A stretch of 8,766 bases of DNA from Lachnoclostridium sp. UBA739 (lineage in GTDB: Bacteria; Bacillota_A; Clostridia; Lachnospirales; Lachnospiraceae), in assembly GCA_002297865.1 (NCBI GenBank), contig DBKX01000397.1:1-8766 (forward strand), read 5' to 3'. The translations under genes were made by a program, and so were the position numbers. The notes under the pieces are model-generated. The model worked only from the letters and a program-made list of their open reading frames with translations, searched no databases and was not told the origin of the DNA. Below, in pieces: positions 1-5,994 of this stretch. Numbering within the stretch: the stretch's first letter is position 1; every line of letters begins with the position of its first letter.

Positions 1-58
1 ATCCCCGCGAGGGGACGGAAACCCAGTTTCCTTGTCCATTAAGATACCCTTAATAGTA

Positions 59-94
59 GTTAAGGTTAGTAAATCCCCGCAAGGGGACGGAAAC
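59..94 (+). repeat. Complete CRISPR repeat (36 nt)
   Basis: This is the only full-length repeat in the window. It differs from the partial repeat at 1-22 by one base in the hairpin loop (A at 82, against G at 9 in the partial copy). A 5-bp stem, TCCCC/GGGGA, closes a GCAA loop. Confidence 0.9.
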
Positions 95-129
95 CATCTC
101 ATAAAATCAGGTGTAACAACTCTATGGCT

Positions 130-139
130 GTTAAGGTTA
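130..139 (+). repeat. Degenerate terminal CRISPR repeat
   Basis: GTTAAGGTTA matches the first 10 nt of the full repeat and lies exactly one spacer length (35 nt) after it. From 140 on there is no similarity, so the hairpin and the GAAAC handle are lost. Truncated last repeats are typical of trailer ends. This copy should not yield a processed crRNA. Confidence 0.75.
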
Positions 140-140
140 T

Positions 141-227
141 ATGAAGGATTTAATTAAGTTGATGGATCCTAAGTATATTGATGTTTCGGGGAAATTTACT
201 CATCCTGAGAAAGTAGATAATCGATAA
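141..227 (+). other. 28-codon open frame, possible gene remnant
   Basis: An ATG at 141 opens a frame of 28 codons ending with TAA at 225-227. The peptide is charged and reads plausibly as protein, with DPKYIDVSGKFTHPEKV at its core. There is no good Shine-Dalgarno sequence: the upstream bases belong to the eroded CRISPR repeat. It could be the 3' remnant of a gene whose front was replaced by the array, or a chance frame. I do not recognise the family and do not call it a gene. Confidence 0.2.
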
Positions 228-230
228 ATG

Positions 231-239
231 TGTTATACT
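231..239 (+). promoter_or_regulatory. Extended -10 promoter of the UDG-like gene
   Basis: TG-T-TATACT (TG at 231-232, -10 hexamer 234-239) is an extended -10 element. The -35 position (about 211-216) is poor, which extended -10 promoters tolerate. Predicted start is near 246, giving a leader of about 58 nt. Confidence 0.5.
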
Positions 240-243
240 TTTC

Positions 244-279
244 TAACTTAGTGGCATACTTCCATTAACACTATAGTTA
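244..279 (+). promoter_or_regulatory. Inverted repeat at the transcription start of the UDG-like gene
   Basis: TAACTTAGTG (244-253) pairs with CACTATAGTTA (269-279) over 10 bp with one bulged base and a 15-nt loop. It begins just after the -10 element and ends before the ribosome binding site, so it could be a repressor operator or a 5'-leader hairpin. Its function is inference. Confidence 0.3.
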
Positions 280-303
280 TGAATCTAAAAGGAGAAACCA
301 AAG

Positions 304-1047
304 ATGATAAAGACACTTTCTGATTATTACGATGTGATTGCCTCACTACCAATACAATCCACCTATAAAAAGGAACAGCTTCTGATTCCTGAACTTCTTG
401 TAGAAAAGCAAGAATCCATTGAAATATATTATGCTCCCCACAATGAATACCAAAATCCTGAGGCAAACATTTTCATAGTGGGAATCACGCCAGGTTTTCA
501 ACAGATGAGTACTGCAATTGCGGCAGCAAGAAAAGGAATTGCAGAAGGAAAAAGCATAGAAGAAATTCAATATTTATGTAAGGTGGCAGGACGTTTCAGC
601 GGAATTATGCGAACGAATATCATCAATATGCTTGATGAAGTTGAACTGAATCATAGATTGCATATAGAAAGCTGTAGTGAGTTATTTGGCAGCCACGAAC
701 ATCTACTTCATACCATTTCCCTAATCCCGTATTCGGTCTTTGTCAAAGGCAGTAATTATTCTGGGCATACACCAAAACTAATCAAAAACAAATTTCTTAT
801 GAACTATGTCTACGACAATTTCTTGCAAGAGTATAAGCTATTAAGAGAAAAAGAATCGTTGGTGATTATTCCACTTGGCAGTGCGGTTGAAGAAGTGCTG
901 TTACATCTGGAAGAAGAGGGACTGATTGAAAAAAACAGCATTATGAGGGGATTTCCACATCCTTCAGGAGCTAATGTAAATCGTTTGTCAAAGCTTCGGG
1001 AAGAGAAGGAACAGATTACGAAGTTTTTAGATGAAGCTTTTTCGTGA
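304..1047 (+). CDS. Uracil-DNA glycosylase superfamily protein
   Basis: The 247-aa protein has the two signature loops of the UDG fold: GITPG at residues 60-64, after a hydrophobic strand (IFIVG), in the motif-1 position, and GFPHPSGAN at 216-224 in the DNA-intercalation loop position (HPS-type). A strand plus PLGSAV (190-195) between them fits the fold. UDG-fold enzymes remove uracil or other damaged bases, but the catalytic Asp/Asn position of well-known families is not evident in GITPG, so substrate and activity are unknown. The length is close to typical UDGs. The start is set by AAAGGAG at 288-294, 9 nt before the ATG. The gene is monocistronic between its own promoter and the terminator at 1090. 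It lies downstream of the CRISPR trailer in the same direction, but nothing else links it to CRISPR function. Superfamily call good; enzymatic role open. Confidence 0.75.
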   Translation: MIKTLSDYYDVIASLPIQSTYKKEQLLIPELLVEKQESIEIYYAPHNEYQNPEANIFIVGITPGFQQMSTAIAAARKGIAEGKSIEEIQYLCKVAGRFSGIMRTNIINMLDEVELNHRLHIESCSELFGSHEHLLHTISLIPYSVFVKGSNYSGHTPKLIKNKFLMNYVYDNFLQEYKLLREKESLVIIPLGSAVEEVLLHLEEEGLIEKNSIMRGFPHPSGANVNRLSKLREEKEQITKFLDEAFS

Positions 1048-1089
1048 AGAGGAATCCCAACACATGCACTCTATATGTGTACATTAAAA

Positions 1090-1150
1090 TTACCTGGAAA
1101 GTGTAACATTCCCAAAAAGAATGTTATACCTGCCAGGTAAATGTTTTTTT
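1090..1150. terminator. Bidirectional intrinsic terminator between convergent genes
   Basis: Outer stem TTACCTGG (1090-1097) pairs with CCAGGTAA (1133-1140). Inner stem GTGTAACATTC (1101-1111) pairs with GAATGTTATAC (1119-1129) with one wobble, around a CCAAAAA loop. On the + strand a T7 run follows (1144-1150); on the - strand the stem is followed by T4 (AAAA at 1086-1089). It sits 43 nt after the UDG-like stop and 18 nt after the mannanase stop, so it can serve both. Confidence 0.88.
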
Positions 1151-1158
1151 ACTATACT

Positions 1159-3324
1159 TTATTTAGAAACAATTTCTCCGTCATAATATACTACAACATC
1201 TTTGCCTTCAAAGTCAGTGTAGCTTGACCAGTCTGATTGAGCAAATCGTACGCCCATTACAAGGCTTCCTGCACCAGGTGTAAGGGTATAGGATGTATCA
1301 AATGTAATTTCCAGGTATCCATCGTGGAAAGTACCAATTACATCTGGAGACAGATTTACATAATAAGGAGCTTTACTTAGTTGTAAACCTGCGTTATCAC
1401 ACCAGAAGGATTGGTCTTTCTTACTTGATTTGTCATAGTAGTAACGAATTGCCAATTTGGAAAGATCAACATCTTTTGTCCCTGCAGCAGTAATTGTGTA
1501 GTTTTGATTAATAGAACCGCCTTCTTGTGTCGTCACTTTCACAACTGGTTTGACATCTGTAATAGGTGCACTTGAAGTTACTTCAGGAGATGGAGTCACT
1601 TCAGGAGTTACACTTACTTCAGGTGTTGTAGTCACTTCAGGAGTTGTACTTACAACAGGTGTAGTAGTTTCACTTGGAGAAGGAGTGATAACAGGAGATG
1701 GAGTTTCGCTTGGTGTTTCTGAAACAACAGGAGATGGAGAAACAACAGGTTTTTTGCTAGGTGTTACACCAGTTCCTTTTAAATCAGGTAACTCATCTAA
1801 TGTAATTACATAATCACTCTTATATAAATCAACAACGGTATCTTTATAGTTGTATGACTCACTCATAATAAATTCGCCATACCAAGGACAGAAGTAAAGC
1901 CATCCAGCTTTTTCAATAGTTAAGTTTTCTAAATTTGGAATGGTATCATTTTCAGGCATTGCAACCATTTTCTTACCGTTTGTTAAGTTAACCAAATCGT
2001 AGAAAGTGGAAGAGATGGCATCTTCATTTGGAACACCAGATAATCCGTCATAACGGTTGTAAACGGTATTGTATTTATCAAAGCCGACAATATCAACATA
2101 TTCATCGCCTGGATACCATGCTTCGGATGTACTGTAATCATAACTATTGTAAACCCAGATGATATTATGGATACCATATGTTTCGGTAAGTTCTGTGTAT
2201 AGCATTTTCCAAAGCTGTTTGTAAACCGAAGCGCCAGCAGAAGACCACCAGAACCAGGAACCTTCACCGTTAATACCTCCATTTCCTTCTGCTTCATGGA
2301 AAGGACGGAACATAATTGGTACATTATTGTCCTGAATAATAGCAAGCTGTTCTGCTAAGTCTTTGATAATCAATTGAACATATTCATATTCCTTTGTTCC
2401 AGGAACGACTGCTTTGCTTGTGTCAAAATCCGTTTCAGTTGGTTTATAAGTAGCTTCTTTCCAGTCAACTGGGTCACCTAGTTTATAAGAAGAGAAATTT
2501 TTTGGAACATTAATGTGCCAGCATCCAGCAGCAATACCATTTCTGTTATTTACCCAATCAATGACTCTCTCCGTTGTACCATCTTCCCAGCCATAAAGTG
2601 GATTATAATTCATAAAGTCAAAACCACGGATGGCAGGATATTTTCCCGTTAAATCATGTATCCAGTCAAATTCTAATTCAGGATTGCCGTCATTTCCGCC
2701 TCCATAGATTTCTTGCTGGCCTGAAATGATATTTTTACCGTACACACTTGTTAAATAGTTCATTAAAATTTGAGTAGTTTCGGTTGCTTGTGAATCACAA
2801 AGCTCTGGTTTTACTGTTAAATCTGGCATGTTGCCATAATCAACGGTAACACTGTCAAAGTATGCGTATCCCCAGCCACTCTTAATCTGAATTGTGTTCT
2901 TGCCTGCATTGAGTTTATGTAAACCAAAATTAAAGTCTTTCCAGTCTGTTGTATATGGAAGCATGTAAGAGCCCCTAGATTTTCCGTTGACATATAAATA
3001 CTGAAGTCTTCCTTCTTTGCTTAATTCCTGCATATAGCGTGTTACAATGGAATACATTCCAGTTTCAGGTACTTCCACAGTCATAGTAATTGTTCCAGAA
3101 CTCTGCATCCAGACGAAACCATCACCTGTATATCCTGGTTTGCTTTCTCCATAGATTGCATTGGTGACTTTAAGATCTGAGGAAATTGTTAAGTCCTCAC
3201 ACTCAGAATAATAAAGAGGTGAGCTGGTGTCTTCTGCTGCAGTTATAGGTAATGGTGAAGCTAGTGTGGTGAGTGAAAGCGCTGCACAAAGTGAGAGAGC
3301 ACCTATTTTTTTTGTTAATCGCAT
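1159..3324 (-). CDS. Secreted modular endo-beta-1,4-mannanase (CBM35-GH26-CBM3)
   Basis: The 721-aa protein is predicted to hydrolyse internal beta-1,4 bonds of mannan or glucomannan outside the cell. Residues 1-30 are a signal peptide (KK, hydrophobic core, cut near TAA-ED). Residues about 38-163 resemble a CBM35-type module (YYSECEDL to WGYAYFDSVTVDY). Residues about 175-515 are GH26: acid/base Glu344 in RPFHE, nucleophile Glu458 in MPEND, plus GCWH (267-270), SWFWW and VDIVGFDKYN. A Ser/Thr/Pro linker (about 521-590) with TPEV repeats leads to a CBM3-type cellulose-binding module (about 591-721; DLSKLAIRYYY, DQSFWCD, DWSSYTDF). There is no dockerin, so it is a free enzyme. The frame is open back to 3534, but that start would precede the promoter and lacks a signal peptide. 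The chosen ATG has AAAGGAGA 8 nt upstream (3333-3340) and opens the signal peptide. Confidence 0.93.
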   Translation of the reverse strand: MRLTKKIGALSLCAALSLTTLASPLPITAAEDTSSPLYYSECEDLTISSDLKVTNAIYGESKPGYTGDGFVWMQSSGTITMTVEVPETGMYSIVTRYMQELSKEGRLQYLYVNGKSRGSYMLPYTTDWKDFNFGLHKLNAGKNTIQIKSGWGYAYFDSVTVDYGNMPDLTVKPELCDSQATETTQILMNYLTSVYGKNIISGQQEIYGGGNDGNPELEFDWIHDLTGKYPAIRGFDFMNYNPLYGWEDGTTERVIDWVNNRNGIAAGCWHINVPKNFSSYKLGDPVDWKEATYKPTETDFDTSKAVVPGTKEYEYVQLIIKDLAEQLAIIQDNNVPIMFRPFHEAEGNGGINGEGSWFWWSSAGASVYKQLWKMLYTELTETYGIHNIIWVYNSYDYSTSEAWYPGDEYVDIVGFDKYNTVYNRYDGLSGVPNEDAISSTFYDLVNLTNGKKMVAMPENDTIPNLENLTIEKAGWLYFCPWYGEFIMSESYNYKDTVVDLYKSDYVITLDELPDLKGTGVTPSKKPVVSPSPVVSETPSETPSPVITPSPSETTTPVVSTTPEVTTTPEVSVTPEVTPSPEVTSSAPITDVKPVVKVTTQEGGSINQNYTITAAGTKDVDLSKLAIRYYYDKSSKKDQSFWCDNAGLQLSKAPYYVNLSPDVIGTFHDGYLEITFDTSYTLTPGAGSLVMGVRFAQSDWSSYTDFEGKDVVVYYDGEIVSK
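1555..1764 (-). repeat. Ser/Thr/Pro linker with hexapeptide repeats
   Basis: Codes for residues 521-590 of the mannanase. Positions 1579-1650 carry four consecutive six-residue units (STTPEV, TTTPEV, SVTPEV, TPSPEV), that is, degenerate 18-bp DNA repeats. Such linkers tether a catalytic module to a carbohydrate-binding module and are often glycosylated. The repetition also creates a long shadow frame on the + strand that is not a gene. Confidence 0.85.
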
Positions 3325-3390
3325 AACTATATTCTCCTTTCTTAGGTAAAAGTTAAATGAAAGCACTCCACATACATTGAGTACAACTTG

Positions 3391-3419
3391 AATATAGCAT
3401 GATATATGGAGTAAGTAAA
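3391..3419 (-). promoter_or_regulatory. Promoter of the mannanase gene
   Basis: Read on the - strand: -35 TTTACT (3419-3414), a 17-nt spacer, then -10 TATATT (3396-3391) preceded by TGC, an extended -10. Predicted start near 3384 gives a leader of about 60 nt to the ATG at 3324. Its position excludes translation from the ATG at 3534. Confidence 0.7.
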
Positions 3420-3471
3420 TATTTTTTACGCATAATGACGCTTTATTTGATGTAAGTGGTATATAAGAACA

Positions 3472-3531
3472 GTGTCGCTTGTGAATAATGCTCTCTGTAC
3501 ATATTAGAGAATAGCAAATCACAAGTGACAC
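3472..3531 (-). terminator. Long inverted repeat after the lipoprotein gene, possible terminator
   Basis: GTGTCGCTTGTGA (3472-3484) and TCACAAGTGACAC (3519-3531) match over 12 of 13 bp around a 34-nt loop that has its own short pairings (TGCT/AGCA, CTCT/AGAG). It starts 6 nt after the lipoprotein stop, the place of a terminator, but no T-run follows on the - strand. It could be a T-less terminator, a 3' stabilising hairpin, or a regulator site upstream of the mannanase promoter. Confidence 0.45.
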
Positions 3532-3536
3532 CATAA

Positions 3537-4103
3537 TTATTTAGCCGGTGGTACAATAGCCAAATTACTTGGTATCGAACCGAATATTTCTTTCCATGTG
3601 TTATCCACAGTCTCGTAATCTTTTTTTGCAATTCGTATTTCTTTTTCACTGCTACCATTTTCAAACTTAGTCCCAGCTAAAAAGAACGCAACATAACCAT
3701 CTTGCTCATAGATACGAGCATTTAAAGTCTTTCCTAAATCAGACGAGGTTTTTCGGACGGATTCTACGATTTTAGCATAAGCCTTGTTTAATTGGTCCAC
3801 TGCGGTTTTCGAATACTCTTCTGTTACCAATAGAACTACAGCACGATCCGGGATGTCACTAGGATTGCTGCTTTCCTTCGCAACATAGGAGGTTACCTGG
3901 CTTTTATCCAATTCGTAGAATTTGAAAAATTCATCTTTATCCACAGTGGCAGTACAAAGATATTTTTCACTGCCAAGTGCATCTGCAATTTTTTGTTCAA
4001 TTTCTTCTGGCGTATTTGTAACTTGCTTCTTTTGACCACAAGAAGTTAAGCTCAGTATCATCATAAGTATTGCAACCAATACCAGTACTAATTTTTTTCC
4101 CAT
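3537..4103 (-). CDS. Small surface lipoprotein, DUF4358-like
   Basis: The 188-aa protein starts MGKK, followed by a hydrophobic stretch and lipobox LTSC, so Cys22 should be lipidated and the protein anchored on the outer face of the membrane. The mature part (about 30-188) is Lys/Glu-rich. It has the layout of DUF4358 lipoproteins: a segment like FFKFYELDKSQVTSYVA, a strand (AVVLLVT), a long amphipathic helix (about 100-130), then a closing strand (GYVAFFLAG). Function is unknown. An in-frame ATG at 4121 would give six extra residues, but the AAAGGAG at 4111-4117 lies inside that extension and 7 nt before the ATG at 4103, which decides the start. It lies between catalase and mannanase on the same strand, probably transcribed alone. 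Lipoprotein call strong; family assignment moderate. Confidence 0.8.
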   Translation of the reverse strand: MGKKLVLVLVAILMMILSLTSCGQKKQVTNTPEEIEQKIADALGSEKYLCTATVDKDEFFKFYELDKSQVTSYVAKESSNPSDIPDRAVVLLVTEEYSKTAVDQLNKAYAKIVESVRKTSSDLGKTLNARIYEQDGYVAFFLAGTKFENGSSEKEIRIAKKDYETVDNTWKEIFGSIPSNLAIVPPAK

Positions 4104-4134
4104 AAATAAGCTCCTTTTCATTCATCTTTTGATG

Positions 4135-4140
4135 ATTATA
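4135..4140 (-). promoter_or_regulatory. Probable -10 box of the lipoprotein gene
   Basis: A perfect TATAAT on the - strand lies 31 nt before the chosen ATG. No convincing -35 lies 16-18 nt upstream (TATTAT at 17 nt), so this is a tentative call. Confidence 0.4.
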
Positions 4141-4218
4141 ATGCCTTTTCAATATAAATAATATGGCTTTCCTTAAAGTGGCTTATTCAAGAATACGTTA
4201 AAATTTCTTCTGTTTTCT

Positions 4219-5682
4219 TTATAAAAGCTTCCGTACATTTTTCAGTACCTGAGCACCCCATTCTGGACAAGCATTAGTAAAATTCTGTACCGCTCTGTCA
4301 ACAATATCTTTTCTACACTGGCACAGTTCACGTAGAATATTTTCACATAGATGCACTTGTTCAATTTTGCTTAGCCTTTCATAAAAAATCCCTGCCTGGT
4401 AAAAATCATTCTGTTTTGTTATAGGTGTTCTTGTAATATATCCTAGCGCGTGTGCCGGTGGAGGTAATTGTAAAGGAACAGGATGTGGGCTGTTGCCATT
4501 TAGGCTGTTTGGAGAATAATTCACAGGTTCCGTATCGCAATGGTATGTCATGGCACCATCTCTTTGATTGTTGCAGATTGGGGAAAGAGAACGATTTACA
4601 GGTATCTGAGCATAGTTTGCTCCGAGGCGATAACGTTGGGTATCTGCATAGGCAAAGGAACGTCCTTGTAGTAATTTGTCAGCAGATAGTTCGATGCCGG
4701 GGATTAAACTTGCCGGACAGAATGCAGCCTGTTCAACTTGTGCAAAGAAATTCTCTGGATTTCGATTCAGTGTCATGACCCCCACTTTGCATAATGGAAA
4801 ATCCTGTTCACTCCATATTTTTGTAGGGTCCAGTGGGTCGAAATCCAGGTTGCATACGTCTTTTTCGCACATCATCTGTACATAGAGTTCATAGCGAGGA
4901 TAGTTGCCACAGGCGATATCTTCAAAGAGCTGGCTAGCTGCAAAATCAGGATTGGAACCTGATAGTTCAGTCGCTTTCTGTCTTGAAATTGTTTCAACTC
5001 CCTGCAAACTTTTCCAGTGATAGTTTATGTAGCGGCGTATGCCTGCTCCATTTACCCAGATAAAGGTATTCACGCCATATCCATTCATTTTAGAATAGCT
5101 GCTTACAAGGCCTAAATCGGAATAGAGCCATGCAATCACATGAGTCGATTCTGGAGTACAAGATATAAAGTCCCAGAAATGTTCGATGTTACGAAGATTT
5201 GAATTAGGGGCTGGTTTTGAGGCGTGGACCAGGTCAGGAAACTTCATGGCATCTCGGATGAAAAAGACAGGAATATGATTGCCAACGATATCATAAATGC
5301 CTTGGTTCGTATAAAACTTCACTGCAAACCCTCTAATATCCCGTACTGTATCAGCGGAACCTCTGGAACCGCCCGTTGTGGAGAAGCGTACAAAAACGTT
5401 TGTTGATTTATTGGCACACTGTAAAAAGTCTGCACAGGTATATGCTTTCATGGACTGTGAAGTTGTAAATACACCGAAGGCGCCAGCCCCTTTTGCGTGG
5501 ACAACACGTTCCGGGATACGTTCCCTATTAAAATGCGCCAGCTTATCTATAAGCTGCATATCTTCTAGCAAAGTCATTCCTCCACAACCAACTGTAAGCG
5601 AATTCTGGTCGTCAACTACGAGACGGCCTAGACTATCTGTCATATAGGAGTCTGAATGGTTTGGATTACACTTGTTCCTCAT
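4219..5682 (-). CDS. katA: Monofunctional heme catalase
   Basis: The 487-aa protein converts hydrogen peroxide to water and oxygen in the cytoplasm and has the usual length of a small-subunit catalase. All key residues are present: distal His62 in RERIPERVVHAKG, Asn135 in DIVGNHIPVFFIRD, and the proximal heme ligand Tyr345 in RSFAYADTQRYRLGAN. Also visible are VRFSTTGGSRGSADTVRD, the catalase core stretch to PLDPTKIW, and a short helical C-terminus without a flavodoxin-like extension. It is unusually rich in cysteine (16 residues, several near the C-terminus) for this family. By hand count several 60-base blocks reach 43-53% GC against 32-38% in neighbouring genes, which hints at a different origin. 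AGGGGG at 5688-5693 lies 5 nt before the ATG. The gene is divergent from the DUF2750 gene and appears monocistronic. Confidence 0.96.
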   Translation of the reverse strand: MRNKCNPNHSDSYMTDSLGRLVVDDQNSLTVGCGGMTLLEDMQLIDKLAHFNRERIPERVVHAKGAGAFGVFTTSQSMKAYTCADFLQCANKSTNVFVRFSTTGGSRGSADTVRDIRGFAVKFYTNQGIYDIVGNHIPVFFIRDAMKFPDLVHASKPAPNSNLRNIEHFWDFISCTPESTHVIAWLYSDLGLVSSYSKMNGYGVNTFIWVNGAGIRRYINYHWKSLQGVETISRQKATELSGSNPDFAASQLFEDIACGNYPRYELYVQMMCEKDVCNLDFDPLDPTKIWSEQDFPLCKVGVMTLNRNPENFFAQVEQAAFCPASLIPGIELSADKLLQGRSFAYADTQRYRLGANYAQIPVNRSLSPICNNQRDGAMTYHCDTEPVNYSPNSLNGNSPHPVPLQLPPPAHALGYITRTPITKQNDFYQAGIFYERLSKIEQVHLCENILRELCQCRKDIVDRAVQNFTNACPEWGAQVLKNVRKLL

Positions 5683-5709
5683 GAAGGCCCCCTAAAATAC
5701 GATCCTTTT

Positions 5710-5738
5710 ATTATATTCCTATATGTATATTATGTGAT
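5710..5738 (-). promoter_or_regulatory. Promoter of the catalase gene
   Basis: On the - strand: -35 ATCACA (5738-5733, 4 of 6 matches), a 17-nt spacer, then a perfect -10 TATAAT (5715-5710). The start would be near 5703, with a leader of about 20 nt. I could not find a convincing PerR box. Confidence 0.6.
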
Positions 5739-5771
5739 TGAATCCATATTCTTTTTTAACTTATAGAAAAG

Positions 5772-5920
5772 TCCTAAATAACAGGGGCTGGATGCACACG
5801 AGCGGGTAAGGAAAATAGTCGCTAAAGTACAGCGATACCCGCTCGGTGCGGCAAAGTGTGAGTTACTTTTAGAGAACTTAAGGCGAGGGTGCGAAGAACT
5901 CACACTTTGTTCCTGAATAA
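5772..5920. repeat. Direct repeats flanking the two-hairpin element
   Basis: TCCTAAATAA (5772-5781) and TCCTGAATAA (5911-5920) agree at 9 of 10 bases. The second copy lies 1 bp past the end of hairpin B; the first lies 12 bp before the start of hairpin A. They could be the target-site duplication of an inserted element, or a chance match in AT-rich DNA. Confidence 0.35.
5794..5909. ncRNA. Compact two-hairpin element, possible structured RNA or palindromic repeat
   Basis: Hairpin A: GCAC-A-CGAGCGGGTA (5794-5808) pairs with TACCCGCTCG-GTGC (5836-5849), 14 bp with one bulged A. It is topped by TCGCT/AGCGA (5819-5823/5831-5835) with loop AAAGTAC and a 10-nt one-sided bulge (5809-5818). Two bases later hairpin B begins: CAAAGTGTGAGTT (5852-5864) pairs perfectly with AACTCACACTTTG (5897-5909) over a 32-nt internal region. 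The hairpin A loop AAAGTA is complementary to TACTTT (5864-5869) in hairpin B. Neither strand has a T-run after the hairpins, and the element lies upstream of both flanking promoters, so it is in neither leader. It is GC-richer than its surroundings. It could be a dispersed intergenic repeat, a small RNA, or a divergent regulatory site. A 66-codon - strand frame across it (5930-5730) looks non-coding. Confidence 0.55.
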
Positions 5921-5931
5921 AACATGCCACG

Positions 5932-5959
5932 TTGACAATTCATACTGAGATAGTATAAT
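5932..5959 (+). promoter_or_regulatory. Consensus promoter of the DUF2750-ddh unit
   Basis: TTGACA (5932-5937), a 16-nt spacer and TATAAT (5954-5959): both hexamers match the sigma-A consensus perfectly. Expected start is near 5966, with a leader of about 29 nt. This is the strongest promoter in the window. Confidence 0.88.
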
Positions 5960-5994
5960 ATTTTTATATCTTATATTCAGTCAAGGAGAAAAAC

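Larger units (their letters stand above)
1..139 (+). CRISPR. Trailer end of a CRISPR array
   Basis: Positions 1-22 are the last 22 nt of a repeat, 23-58 a 36-nt spacer, 59-94 a complete 36-nt repeat, 95-129 a 35-nt spacer, and 130-139 the first 10 nt of a third repeat, which then diverges. The repeat begins GTTAAGGTTA and ends GGGGACGGAAAC; its centre folds as TCCCC-GNRA-GGGGA. A 3' end in GAAAC is the usual crRNA 5' handle, so the array reads on the + strand and its leader lies left of the window. The eroded last repeat agrees with this being the leader-distal end. Repeats of this shape are common with type III and some type I systems, but no cas genes are visible, so no subtype is assigned. 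More repeats are expected to the left. Confidence 0.9.

Noticed and set aside
1060..1080. Small hairpin ACACAT/ATGTGT after the UDG-like stop
   Set aside because: Only 6 bp and AT-rich, with no T-run. The real terminator follows at 1090.
1550..1813. 87-codon + strand frame with a low-complexity VTSGVV-type translation
   Set aside because: It is the antisense shadow of the repetitive Ser/Thr/Pro linker of the mannanase.
3358..3371. Possible CcpA cre site upstream of the mannanase
   Set aside because: TGAAAGC matches one half of the cre consensus, but the central CG and the other half do not fit.
3325..3534. N-terminal extension of the mannanase frame to the ATG at 3534
   Set aside because: It would start upstream of the predicted promoter (3391-3419), has no ribosome site and hides the signal peptide. 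The ATG at 3324 has both a Shine-Dalgarno sequence and a signal peptide.
4104..4121. Upstream ATG at 4121 for the lipoprotein
   Set aside because: The strong Shine-Dalgarno sequence (4111-4117) is inside this extension and correctly spaced for the ATG at 4103.
5705..5740. Possible PerR box at the catalase promoter
   Set aside because: The region is AT-rich with TATA-like stretches, but no placement gives an acceptable match to the 7-1-7 PerR palindrome.
5730..5930. 66-codon - strand frame across the divergent intergenic region
   Set aside because: It coincides with the two-hairpin element and the catalase promoter and has no ribosome site. Its composition follows the palindromes rather than a protein family. 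If similar short hypothetical proteins exist in other genomes, they may reflect copies of the repeat.
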